DNA of 64,000 bases from NCBI RefSeq assembly GCF_029852145.1, contig NC_079974.1, forward strand, positions 12,339,041 through 12,403,040. The letters run 5' to 3'. The stretch comes from Microplitis mediator. Lineage: Eukaryota; Arthropoda; Insecta; Hymenoptera; Braconidae. Shown here one piece after another: positions 34,573 through 45,586 of this stretch. Every line of letters begins with the position of its first letter. Position 1 is the stretch's first letter. The notes under the pieces were generated by a model, which was not told where the DNA came from, made no database searches, and was given only the letters and a program-made list of their open reading frames with translations. The translations under genes and the position numbers were made by a program.

Positions 34573-34575
<3 letters not shown>
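33754..34575 (+). repeat. 3' LTR of the Gypsy element
   Basis: 822 bp, TGTTACG...CGTTACA, with a TATA-like TGTATAAAACG at 33831. Its end matches the 5' LTR remnant at 24149-24256. A TA microsatellite follows directly, so a target duplication cannot be read. Confidence 0.8.

Positions 34576-34655
<80 letters not shown>
34576..34655. repeat. (TA)n microsatellite
   Basis: About 40 uninterrupted TA units. It separates the Gypsy LTR from a TA-targeting MITE. Confidence 0.95.
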
Positions 34656-34657
<2 letters not shown>

Positions 34658-34658
<1 letters not shown>

Positions 34659-35540
34659 GGTGGCGCAAAAAAACCGACTATTTTTTTTTTTTCAATCTCG
34701 CATGAAAATTTGTTGGTTTACGATGATTTAAGAAGCCTCTCCACAAATCAGCTCGATAAAAAATTTTTAAGAGGTCGCTCACGAATTTTGAAAATATCGA
34801 AAATGATCGAAAGTAGGATTTTTATTAAAAAAATTTTTTTTTCTCGTGGCAGCAATAGTTTATATTTGTAAAATCATGACTATGCTGAAAATTTCAGCCC
34901 AAAATTTAAATATTCAAACGGCGCTCAAGAATTTTGAATGTTTCCGAGCGCAGTCTCTTGGACGTTTTTGAGCGACCCTTAAATATTAATAATAAAGCTT
35001 CTCGATTTTTTCACCATCAATTTGCATGACAATGAATGGAAATATAACCCGAGAAATAGAAATAATAAGTTATTTACATACTTTTTTATTTTTTAATTCA
35101 ATTTGTAGGTTTTTTCGCTTATTCAAAACTGACCGAATTTCATTGTTTAAGACTGTTCTGTATATTTTTGGGTATGCAAAAGTTATATTTAAGTGAAATG
35201 ACAACAATTGAGTTATAAAAACTAATTCAAACTATTAATTACATATTATCAGTAAATATTCGAAATTCTTGAGCGCCGTTTAAATATTTATATTTTGGGC
35301 TGAAATTTTCAGCATAGTCATGATTTTACAAATATAAACTATTGCTGCCACGAGAAAAAAAAAATTTTTTAAATAAAAATCCGAATACCGATCATTTTCG
35401 ATATTTTCAAAATTCGTGAGCGACCTCTTAAAATTTTTTTATCGAGCTGATTTGTGGAGAGGCTTCTTAAAACATCGTAAACCAACAAATTTTCATGCGA
35501 GATTGAAAAAAAAAAAATAGTCGGTTTTTTTGCGCCACCC
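34658..35540. mobile_element. Palindromic MITE, GGGTGGCGC ends
   Basis: Ends GGGTGGCGCAAAAAAACC and GGTTTTTTTGCGCCACCC, flanked by TA on both sides. The arms match in reverse complement over nearly the whole length (for example attgctgccacgag near 35340 against ctcgtggcagcaat near 34844). No ORF. Confidence 0.85.
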
Positions 35541-35558
35541 TAATATATATGTATATTA

Positions 35559-36586
35559 GACTCATTCAAAAAAATCGACTAATTTTTTTTTTCTTCATTA
35601 TATCGAAAATATTGTTGGAAATGACGAAAAAAAAATACTGTGAAAGTTTGAGCTCTTAATATTAATATTAACAACTGCCGCATCGCAATTTTCTATTTCC
35701 CGTTTAAATAACATGGGAAAATTTATTTTTTAAGGCTTGGAATTTTGTAGCTCACGGTGGGACCAATACTTTTGAATATTCAAGACATATTCTTATGGGA
35801 AATTTGACGCTCTACAAAAAAGGTCGCTTTTAATTTTTCGATATTTTTATTTCTTCGAAAGTAATTCGAAGTTAAAGTTAGATTGACCATGAATTTTTAC
35901 ATTTTTTAAATTTTTTGACGCAACCATCAACTTTATCCGAAAATTTTAGAGAACATTTTTTGTAGAACATTTTACTTCCTACAACTTATCTTCAAGACAA
36001 TTTTCGATCTTTCTCTTAAGTCGTATGTTATTTCCAATTAACTGAATTTTTTCTTAAATAATCTAAATCTTGTTGATTAAAATTAAGTACATTTAATTTT
36101 CAGTTAATTGCGCATAATTTACGACCTATAAGAAATATCGAAAATTTTCTCGAAAATAAGTTGTAGGAAATAAAATGCTCTACAATAAATGTCCTCTAAA
36201 ATTTTCAGATAAAGTTGATGGTTGCGTCAAAAAATTAAAAAAATGTAAAGATTTATCGTCAATCTAATTTTAACTACGAATTACTTTTGAAGAAATAAAA
36301 ATATCGAAAAATTATAAGAAACCTTTTGTGTATAGCGGCGAATTTCCCATGAGAATATGTCTTGAACATTTAAAAGAATTGGTCCCACCGTGAGCTACAA
36401 AATTCCAAACCTTAAAAAATAAATTTTCCCATGTTATTTAAACGGGAAATAGAAAATCGCGAAGCGGCAGTTGTTAATGTTAATATTAAGAGCTCAAACT
36501 TTCACAATATATTTTTTTCGTCATTTCCAACAATATTTTCGATATAATGAAGAAAAATAAAATTAGTCAATTTTTTGGAATCAGTC
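35559..36586. mobile_element. Palindromic MITE, GACTCATTC ends
   Basis: Ends GACTCATTCAAAAAAATCG and its diverged inverse ending GGAATCAGTC, flanked by TA (35557-35558, 36587-36588). The arms match through the centre near 36070. No ORF. It lies between another MITE and an element terminus. Confidence 0.85.
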
Positions 36587-36595
36587 TAATATATA

Positions 36596-36924
36596 CAGGG
36601 TGTCCCAATAGTTCCAGCCCAAATTTTAAGGCCAGATAGAGGACGAAATTCTGGGACGAAAAGTCCTCTGCCGTTTTTTCACCTGACGAACAGGTAAAAT
36701 GTTATTAATTAAAAAAGGTAGCCAATCAGAAGAGAGCATTAGCGCAAACCAGTAAAGTGGGGTTGACAGTCTGGGGGAAGCTTCAACGCGTAAGCGCTCG
36801 GCTGTCGTTCAGCGGCTTTCACAATGCGAGATGCACGCGAATGGAAATTTTAATTATTTAATTTTTGATCTCTTCGCAAAAATCGAGTCCTGCAAAAAAA
36901 ACTAATTTTTATTTTGTTATTAAC
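36596..36924 (+). repeat. Unique terminal part of inverted repeat
   Basis: Inverted match of 2966-3304, including the GC-richer block (cgctcggctgtcgttcagcg near 36796). Confidence 0.85.
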
Positions 36925-37140
36925 TGACAAACGGTCAGCTGACTGCTACCAGTTTAAAAAATAACAAAGGATTTCTTTAAAAAAATCTAGTTTCGCAATT
37001 ATTGAAAAAAAATTATTTCGCACATGTCAACTGACTGGCAGTCAGCTGATTTCCAACAGTTGAACAAACGGCTGAGAATTTTTTATCTAAAATTCAGTAG
37101 CGCGAAAAAAAAATTTATTTTGCTCTTATCAACTGACTTG
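36925..37140 (+). repeat. First monomers of the satellite
   Basis: A diverged edge monomer (aactgacaaacggtcagctg) is followed by typical monomers, cut at 37140 by the element at 37143. The array resumes at 45589 in phase. Confidence 0.9.
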
Positions 37141-37142
37141 TA

Positions 37143-37655
37143 CCCCCATGGAAAAAATATATATCCTGAGATATATATGGAGATGTATACAAATATATAT
37201 CCGAAAATATATGCAGATATATATGAAGCATATATGCGGCATATAAATTTTTTGCCCACTTGCATATATCTGAGCATATATCCATATATATATACAAGTA
37301 TATATCTACAGATATATCCTTGAGTATATCCTTGGGTATATCCGGGGATATATCCCCGGATATTTCTGCAGATATACCCAAGGATATATCTGCAAATATA
37401 TACTCGCATATATTCCCGGATGCTTTAGCTGTAAATATCTATGTATATGCTGTGAATATCTGAGGATATATGCAAGTATATGTCACTGAATATATTACTA
37501 AAGAATTTTTTTTACTCAGTTGGATATTCGTTCTTAACAAAACTTCGATTTGCTATAGTTAATATATATTTATTTATATTAAATATGATACAATTAAATA
37601 GAAAATAGTATGTAACATCTATTTTGTTTGTGAAGATAAATTAAAATTGTTATAG
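37143..37655 (+). repeat. Left long inverted end of the 8.4 kb element
   Basis: The outer ~350 bp are rich in short palindromes (for example tatatccccggatat and atatctgcagatat); the inner part (37500-37655) is ordinary AT-rich sequence. Apparent ORFs rich in Ile/Tyr/Ser are periodicity artefacts. Confidence 0.85.
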
Positions 37656-37997
37656 AGGTCGTTATTATAATTATTTGAAAGTATATTTTTAAAAAATCAT
37701 ATCCCAGCGAACTATGATCTGACAGTACTGAGAGTTATTGAAATGAGTGTAATGATTGCGTAATAAAACATCAAAAATTAAAATTATGGATTTGTATTCT
37801 TGCCATAAGTTTGTCTTAAAAGTAAAAGCAACAAAAGCGTTTCCAAAGCTGCTGAAAAGTGTATTTTTTGTCATTTGATACCAAATCCAATTTCAAACAT
37901 ATCAAAAAATTGTTTATTTTTGAAAATACTTCAAGTTTGAAGTTTTTAATATAGTCACACGATCCATGCATTGCTTTAGTGATATTTTATTCATCTC

Positions 37998-40900
37998 TTA
38001 AGTTAACATCTCAATTTTATTGGGATGTTTACACGCTACGGAAATCTGATAATTAGGTGATGATAAAAATGTAACTTTTTGATTCATAATTGTCGCGGCA
38101 ACTGCTGTTAAATTTTGAATAAGGTTGAGAAAATATAAATGCTCTAAACGTATTGTGTTAAATTGGTCACTGCGGTTTTTCTTAAAATATTTACCGAGCG
38201 CAAAAAGTCTCGGGTTATTTGACATTGATATCAATATAAATGTTTCAATTTCAAAAATTTCATCATTTGTTATAAGAACGGTGCAACTATTACGCTTATG
38301 GACTTTTATGTATTTTTTACTATGTATTATTTCTCCATTTATGAAAATGCGTTTATAGTATTTGATAGAAGATTCTTTGTCACAATTAATGGTAGTTCTT
38401 TGTAATGCTAGATAATGTTCCATCGGTAACTCCTTTCTTATTTCGGATTTACCTATCAGACCTATGTTTTCCACATAAGTTGATACTTTAGGTTTTTTCT
38501 TTATATTGGTTAATTTTTGGAGTAGCTTGCGTTGACTGGCTGTTAAATCTGCTTCCAACAAATCTTGTAATTTTTCCAGCGCAATTTGGGACCGAATCGA
38601 TTCAAATATTTGTTGATCAGCGCTGTTTGAACTTTTTACGATTTTTTTTATAAATTGGTGGTAGTTCTCATAACAGAAAGCGCTATGAGACCAGAGAGGA
38701 CCCCAGTTGAGAACACTTTGTGCTAAGTGAGTGAGTAAGTGAACATTAAACGATATATGTTCTCTGCCATACAATGTTTCAATATCTTTAACAAATCTAA
38801 AGAGACAGTGCTGTGCATAGTAAACTTCAGTTTCTAGAATAGATGTTTTAAGTAACAATGAAATGGCCTCAACTAACAAACTCCAATGCTGCAAATATTT
38901 ATTTGGTAAGAACGAGTTTAAAACTGGTAAACTGTAGAATAACAGCCATATAACCAATTCATGTGCTTTAAAATGTGCTCTGTCGGATATTTTGCGTGAA
39001 GTCCTTGATACATCCATCGATGGTTTAAAAGAAAGTAATAATTTATCTATCTCTTCAATAGAATCACCAATGTAAAAATTTTTTCTGTTATAACTTGAAT
39101 CAAACCATAACTTCAGAAACTGTCTACAAACTCCAAGAGCTACACAGTGCATCCAGTCTACATCGAGATTTTTTATAATATCAAAATTTGGGATGTCACA
39201 TAGTGTAGAACGATGTTTTATACCTTTGTCAGTATTTTCTGCATGGATTAGGGTTTCCCTATGAGACCGCAAGCCTTCTCCATACGCATTACCATTATCA
39301 CTTATTGGATACACACGCACAAAACCTTTGCCTTTTGCGATTTCTTCTCCTTCGTGCTTACATAAGCCACATCCATAGGCTCCACGAAAGGTTTTTGATC
39401 CTCGCAATTCAGGTCTTTCAACTGAATCACATACACCCATCAGAACTCGGCATTTTTTAGAATACATTGTATCGTTTTTATTATAAGTGAATCCCTGACT
39501 CATTAATTGCTCAACTTCAATAACAAATGGCTTGACATACTCGTTCATTATAGGTTTTTTCGAACCTAAATATTCGCTCACTAGCATAATGAGGTTCTTA
39601 CGTTTTTGTGGATGAATTTCATTTACAGTACATACAATAGGCGTGATCGATGTTGACGAACTTTTAAATAATGGAGTTCCATCGATACTAAAATTTATAC
39701 TGATCATATTCTGTAGTTCTTCATCTGTAAAATGTTGTTTGTAAAGATGTCCATCTAAAATATCCTCTACTGCATATGAACAGTTTTTTTCACGATTAAT
39801 AGAATAGGACAAGTCTTCATGATGACGCTCACAAAATTGTTTTAATTGTTCAGTCAAAGATAAATATAAAAAAATATTACCAGATTGTTTGTTTTGTGAT
39901 AAATTTACGTCAAGATTACACCTATTACAGAGTAAAGTCTACTCTTCTTGAGATCCATCTATGTCTAAATGATCATTTTCCAAAATTGATTCTTTACCGA
40001 TATAGCTCCTGCGCGTAGGACAACAGTGGTGAACATCAATGGGTACTGTAAATTTGTTAACTATATTTTTCAAATAATAAGTTGAAGTGAAATTAAGCGG
40101 TTCATCAGTAATAACGTCTATCAACTCAGCTACATGAGTAATTACTTCGTGATCTAAATTTTTACGAATTTTTAGAGCTAATATTAATAAAGACCGAATT
40201 AACACGTCTTTAGGAAAGCTACTTGTATCCTGTTCACTGTTCAAAATCGGTATGAAATCGTGAGCACTTTCCTCTTCATGAGAATCGTTTTGTGAAGCTG
40301 AAGTAGTTCCTACATTATCCTGGCTATCTTGCTGGAAACTAGGTATATAATCTTCACCGTCACTTCCGGAAGAACCGTCTGATTCTTCTGTATTTTCAGT
40401 AGAAGAATAACAGTAATTATGATAACCGTCATCTGACTGATCACTCTAAAAAAGTGAAAAAATATGCTGAAAATTATATGTCTTACAAATCAAATTATGA
40501 AAGTATACCTCATTTTCAGAAATATATTCTATTGGCGCATCAAGATTAACTTGCTCAAGCACTGTGTGATCACACACAGATGGAGGTCGATGAAATTCAT
40601 TATCAACATTTCTATTTACAAATTGATCCTCACATTCATTCTGAATCCCCTAGGATTTATTAAAATAAAAATTGGCGTACTTGTTAACAATTAAAAAGAT
40701 TAAATTTAACATTAACTCAAATATTTAATAGTTATGTGTAAAATTAAAGTTTAGTATTCCAAAATTTCTTCAATAAACGCACTACAAATTTTAGAAAAAT
40801 TAGAAGTTTATTCTTTTATAAAACAATTAATTAAATAAACGCCTACATAAGTTGTGAAAGCTAAAGAAAGAATCTGTACAGAGATATTAGACAACAACAA

Positions 40901-41637
40901 AGACGAACAAACAAAAATTTTTTGGAGCTACGTATCATTAAAAAAAATTTTATTTACTTATTAAATTGACAAAACTCATACAATAAAAAAAATAATAAAT
41001 AATTATTGAAATATTTAACTATTTATGAATATTTTAATTATTACTTATTTTTGATTTATAATTGAAAAAAAAAAACATTTACAAAAATATATGAGCTAAA
41101 AGAAAATGTGAGACATTTAAAAAATTAATTGCAGAAGTAGTTATCAAAACTTGTAAATTACATAATAAATTGATCATTAGGAGTAGTTGTTTGCAAACGA
41201 AAAGAGATAAAGTTGAGGAAAAATTATTGAAGATTGTATAGAAAAAAATAAACGATAAAAAAAGTTTGTAACCGAAAATTTTTTCTGACATAAGTCAATT
41301 TTCAGGTCAGAAGTTGGTCATAAGTTACATTAATCATAAACAATATTATTAAAAGCAATGGCTAAAACTTACATTGACTATGGGATTTTCATTTGGATCA
41401 TCAACACAATCAAAATTACCGTTTCTATTAATAAATAAACAGATAAAAAATTATATCAAATAATTGATTTTTATGAATAATTTATAAAAATATGTATAAA
41501 AATATTTTATACCTGAAATTTATATTTCGAGCTTTCTCCGTTGCTTTCCAATGATTTTTTGTTCGCTTAGGAATGCTGTAACTGGTACCATGATTAAGAT
41601 ATTTTTTATATGGCCCGCGTTTTTTGGGTGCTTCCAT
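37998..41637 (-). pseudogene. DUF4218/Tnp2-like transposase, four exons, one internal stop
   Basis: Exons 41637-41513, 41424-41373, 40649-40509 and 40445-37998 splice in phase with gt/ag borders. Start MEAPKKRGPYKKY. The 106 codons of exons 1-3 plus 815 sense-or-stop codons in exon 4 give about 920 residues. Exon 4 begins acidic and Ser-rich, then shows a Cys/His cluster (VHHCCPTRR, then CNRC), IDGTPLFKSS with a likely catalytic Asp, a GCGLCKHEGE zinc-like motif, NLDVDWMHCVALGV, HELVIWLLFYSLPVL and GPLWSHSAFCYENYHQF. The only interruption is TAG at 39939-39941; the CPTR in the cluster replaces an expected CPTC. It would cut and join this element's ends. Nearly intact, so recently active. Catalytic residues are inferred from motif position. 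Confidence 0.8.
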
Positions 41638-42386
41638 TATTAAACAGTGAATTAAAAGAAGCTTTTCGGTTTAAAAAAAAGTGAAAGATGTAATGCAACT
41701 GAGAATATTTGTATGAAAATTATATAAATTTATAGCACGAGGTCAACCTAAAGCAAGTCGTAAGATACTGAAAATAATAATTCAGTTTATACGCTTGATT
41801 CATCAGCAACAGAAGCTACGATTCCATTTTCAGAAAAAGTAGATTTAATAAAAGAAATTTAATTGTTAAAAGTTGAATTGATTAACTGCACAAATCAGTA
41901 ACTTTTTTTTTATTTTAAATAAACTATAAACAAAAGCATTGAACATAACCACTCTAGAATTTGAAATTAAATGATTTAATATTTAACCACTAGAGTGAGC
42001 TACCTCTTAAAAATAATACATAGGTAAGATCCACAACAAGGTAAAACCTTCGGAACCAGCACATCGTTGTTTCTACTAAAGTTACCAACTGACTGTTTAA
42101 AATGACAAAAATTGCATAAGTTGTAAATAAGTATCTATGAATTATTTCCAAATTATAAAAACTAGAAGAAGTATATGACAATATATGCAATATTTTTTAC
42201 AATTTTTATAATTAAAATTATTGAAAGATACAAAAGTTAATTTTTTTTTTTTTACCGCCAAATAACATATATTTGTGGTGATGCTTTCAACGGATAAAGC
42301 CGCCATTTTCGTTCAATCTTAAAAGCATTCTTGTGGTGTCCTTCGCTGTTATTTAATAATTGTGAATGTGATAAAAACTTATAATT
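41638..42386. promoter_or_regulatory. Divergent promoter region of the 8.4 kb element
   Basis: 749 bp between the two start codons, facing away from each other. AT-rich; no unambiguous core promoter element was identified. The position implies shared or bidirectional control of transposase and BEN gene. Confidence 0.5.
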
Positions 42387-44740
42387 ATGAGGTAATTATT
42401 ATTTCTAAGGTTACTTATTTATGTTATATATATGTATACATATATATAAATACATATTATTTATGTATTTATATACATACGTATATACTTATTTATGTGT
42501 ATATATCTATATATATATATATACATGAATTTTTTTTTTATATCACAAAAAAGACATAGGTTATTATTTTGACTTTTGTTTATTGCATTGTAGTTAATCA
42601 AGTGGTACAAGTGAGCATTTGTTGTCTTTAAGTTAAGAATCGGTTGCTGTTTCTAAGAAAATTAACTTGAAGTCAGCAAATATTCAATTGTATCGCTTGA
42701 GTACATGTTCAATACTGCAGTATTATAAAACTAGAAGTAATGAAAGTTTGTGTTATATTTTTATCAAAAAATATTGGTAGAAATTTCTTTACAAATAATT
42801 TAAGCATTACTTGTTAATTAATAATGATAATTGTTTTATTTCAGTGTTGCCACTAAGTTTTTAGCTTTAGTAAAATGGGTCGGTGGGGTAGACGACAAAA
42901 AATATACCTCCGGGATCCAATTAGAACACATAAAAAACTTTGAGTACGAAAAATTTCAGAACGATGAATTGGACCCAGATAAAGTCTATGTTGTCAAGTG
43001 GCATGACACAACCAAAGAACCACTTGGGGGATGGATCTGCTATAACGCCAAAGTTATCGCCGTGTCAAGTAACTATTGACTTTTAACATAAATTCAATAA
43101 ATAACAATTCAATTATTACCTCTAATAAGTATTAATAAATAAGTAGAATAATATTTACTATACTATTATATTTTTCATAGAGTCAATCGCAACATTGAAT
43201 AAAAAATTGCAAGCTTTGGATGGTGTGCAGTCACCAAAACGAGTTGCAAATAAAATAAATTTAAATATTTGTAATGCCAGTACGTCAAGTGATGTGCAAG
43301 AAATTGATGTCAACGAAGGTGCTGAAATAACTGAGGTAAAAAAATATTTACGATCAAAAATTCGATTTATACATGGAAAAAAAATTATAATAACTTTCCA
43401 TTATCAGGTCCCGGCTTTTGGCTGCGATGGTGATCAAACACGAATAGATAACGAAGAAGTAACCAACTCTACTGAACACTTGAAAAGTGTTAATGATGCA
43501 GACATTATTTTTATCCCTTCTAATGATGACAATTCTCGTAAGGTAATTGTAACTTTTTTTTCATTTTTGTTAATAGCTATCAGATCACTTGAATTTAATA
43601 TTAAATATTAGTATTAAATAATAATGATAAGGTCAACATAATCAAAATTTATTTGAACTTGATTAATAATTTAAACAACAAATGTCTTTTTTAACCAATT
43701 TATTTCTAACTTACAGTCCCTAGACGATCCACCAAATGTTAATGGACCTGAAGAAACACCTGAGAAAGTTAGAGAGGTGTCGAGTGATTCTATATTCACT
43801 CAAGTTGTAGATAAACAGCAGTATGTTACCATAGAAATCTTGGAAAAAGGTATGAATTTAATAAAAATGTATATATTCGTAATTTTATTTTTTTTTTCAA
43901 TCGATATGAAAGATATTTAAAATTTCGAATAAACTATTTTAGCTTTAAAGGACGTAACTCAAAAACTATTACCAGCTTCAAGTAACTCAGTGTCTACTGA
44001 CAGCCAGCCAAATGTCTCGTTGCATGGAAAAAATGATAGCAAATTGGAACAATCTCATCAAGACAATTTGGTAATAATTTGGTTATGAAATTTCTTTCTT
44101 TTATAGTTCTTATATTAATCAATTTGCAAGTGATGAATAAATTTTTAAATTAAAAAAGGAAATAGGAAATCCGGGATCCAATGTCTTCATCACTGAGACC
44201 CAGTATGATACATGTCGTCATACTAACACAGTGACCGCTATGACAACTGCATTACTGATGTCAGTTTTTCCTCATGACGTTTTGCTTGTTAGTAATTGCA
44301 AAGGCGGTGCACCAAAGAATGCAAAAGACAATACAGTTCGTCATCAGGCTTTAGATGAGAAAAAACTGAATGCTATGAAAGGTACGATATTTATTTACGT
44401 TTATTATTTGGCCCTTATCCTTCAATATTTTAGAATACACTTCTCTACTGCTGTCATAATCTATGAATTTTAATTTTTAGAAACTGTGAAACGTCGTTTC
44501 AAGAGTGCGTTTAAAGAGAGTGACTTTAATAGAGCTATTAATGTTAAATGTAGCAAACTTAGAAAAATTGATCGTGATTCAAAGGTAAATTACGAATAAT
44601 TTATTGAAATTTTGTCGATTTATTTAAAATCTTATTTGATTGTTTTTTATTTTTCTTTTTTCATCTAATGTATATATTTTGGTTTCAAATAGGTACCGAA
44701 CGTTCAAGATAACCATAATAATAATGAAGATCAAGAATAA
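42387..44740 (+). CDS. Transposon-encoded BEN-domain protein, eight exons, apparently intact
   Basis: Exons 42387-42391, 42845-43068, 43181-43542, 43717-43849, 43943-44070, 44159-44381, 44481-44584 and 44693-44740 all have gt/ag borders and keep one open frame of 408 codons. The first exon gives only ATG AG; its phase with exon 2 yields MSVATKFLALVKWVGG. Residues ~1-75 form a small unrecognised domain (ALVKW..., VVKWHDTTKEPLGGW). The middle (~80-285) is polar, Ser/Asp-rich linker. Residues ~300-395 resemble a BEN domain (ALLMSVFPHDVLLVSNCKGG, then KLNAMKETVKRRFKSAF and AINVKCSKLRK). BEN domains bind DNA and recruit chromatin factors; they occur in animal regulators and some DNA viruses. A role in end binding, silencing or transposition control is inference. 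Confidence 0.8.
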
Positions 44741-44894
44741 ACCAATTGCGATGATTCCAAATTCACTATTTTAATTTTGTATTTTTTATTACGCAACCAT
44801 TATACTTATCTCAATAACTCTGAGTATTGTCAGTTCATAGTTCGCTAGGATGTGATTATTTTTTAATATATTTTCAAATAATTATAATAACTTC

Positions 44895-45586
44895 CTCTGT
44901 AACAATTTTGATTTTTCTTCACAAACAAAATAAATATTACATACTATTTTCTATTTAATATTGTTACATTTAATATAAATAAATATATATTAATTATAGT
45001 AAATCGAATTTTTTATAGAACGAATATCCAACAGAGTTGGAAACAAAAATTTTTTACGGATACATCAGTCACAAGTTTTTAAATAATTGACAACTAAAAA
45101 GATCCAGTTCATAATTATTAAGAATCGACAGTTAAAGTAATTAATTACACGCAACTCTGCTATTATAGCATATACACTGATATATGTAGTTGTAAATAAA
45201 CTTAATTTAATTTTTTGAAATTTTCTCGTATATATGTATTCAGTGACATATGCTTGCATATATCCTCAGATATTCGCAGCATATACATGGATATTTGCAG
45301 CGGATGCATCCGGGAATATATACAAGTATATATCTACAGATATATCATTGGGTATATCCGGGGATATATCCCCGGATATATCTGCAGATATATACTTGTA
45401 TATATACTTGTATATATATTTAGATATATACTTGTATATATATTTGGATATATGCTCAGATATGTGCAAGTGGGCAAAAAATTTATATGCCGCATATATG
45501 CTTCATATATATCTGCATATATTTTCGGATATATATTTGTATACATCTCCATATATATCTCAGGATATATATTTTTTCCATGGGGG
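44895..45586 (-). repeat. Right long inverted end of the 8.4 kb element
   Basis: Matches the left end: outer part 45232-45586, and inner part with ctgtaacaattttga... near 44900 and tacatactattttctattta near 44939. It is ~170 bp longer than the left end because of an extra segment near 45060-45230. Confidence 0.8.

Larger units (their letters stand above)
24149..34575 (+). mobile_element. Decayed Ty3/Gypsy LTR retrotransposon (possibly composite)
   Basis: The last ~110 bp of an LTR at 24149-24256 are ~97% identical by eye to the end of the LTR at 33754-34575. A primer-binding site follows the first and a purine tract precedes the second. The internal order is gag, protease, RT, RNase H, integrase, i.e. 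Ty3/Gypsy order. Downstream of pol are an internal LTR-like segment (31557-32196) and an extra CCHC ORF (32263-33045), so it may be two related elements fused or nested. All large frames carry stops or frameshifts. Confidence 0.75.
37143..45586. mobile_element. 8.4 kb DNA transposon: transposase (-) and BEN-domain gene (+), inserted in satellite
   Basis: Ends CCCCCATGGAAAAAATATAT and its inverse, ...CCATGGGGG, flanked by TA (37141-37142, 45587-45588). Joining the flanks over one TA recreates the satellite core actgact(g)gTAgtcagctgactgcc, with one base difference, so the empty site is read from neighbouring monomers. Long inverted ends (~0.5 kb) contain palindromic GATATATC-rich repeats. Two genes are divergently transcribed from a ~750 bp spacer. 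TA duplication with a Tnp2/CMC-like transposase would fit a Mirage-like or unclassified CMC relative; this is inference. Confidence 0.9.

Noticed and set aside
37024..37463. ORFs rich in Ile, Tyr and Ser in the ends of the 8.4 kb element (also 45215-45623)
   Set aside because: They arise from the gatatatc-type repeats on both strands and several frames at once.
42387..44740. Integrated polydnavirus or poxvirus because of the BEN domain
   Set aside because: The gene sits inside a precise TA-flanked transposon beside a transposase, with introns; no viral gene is nearby.
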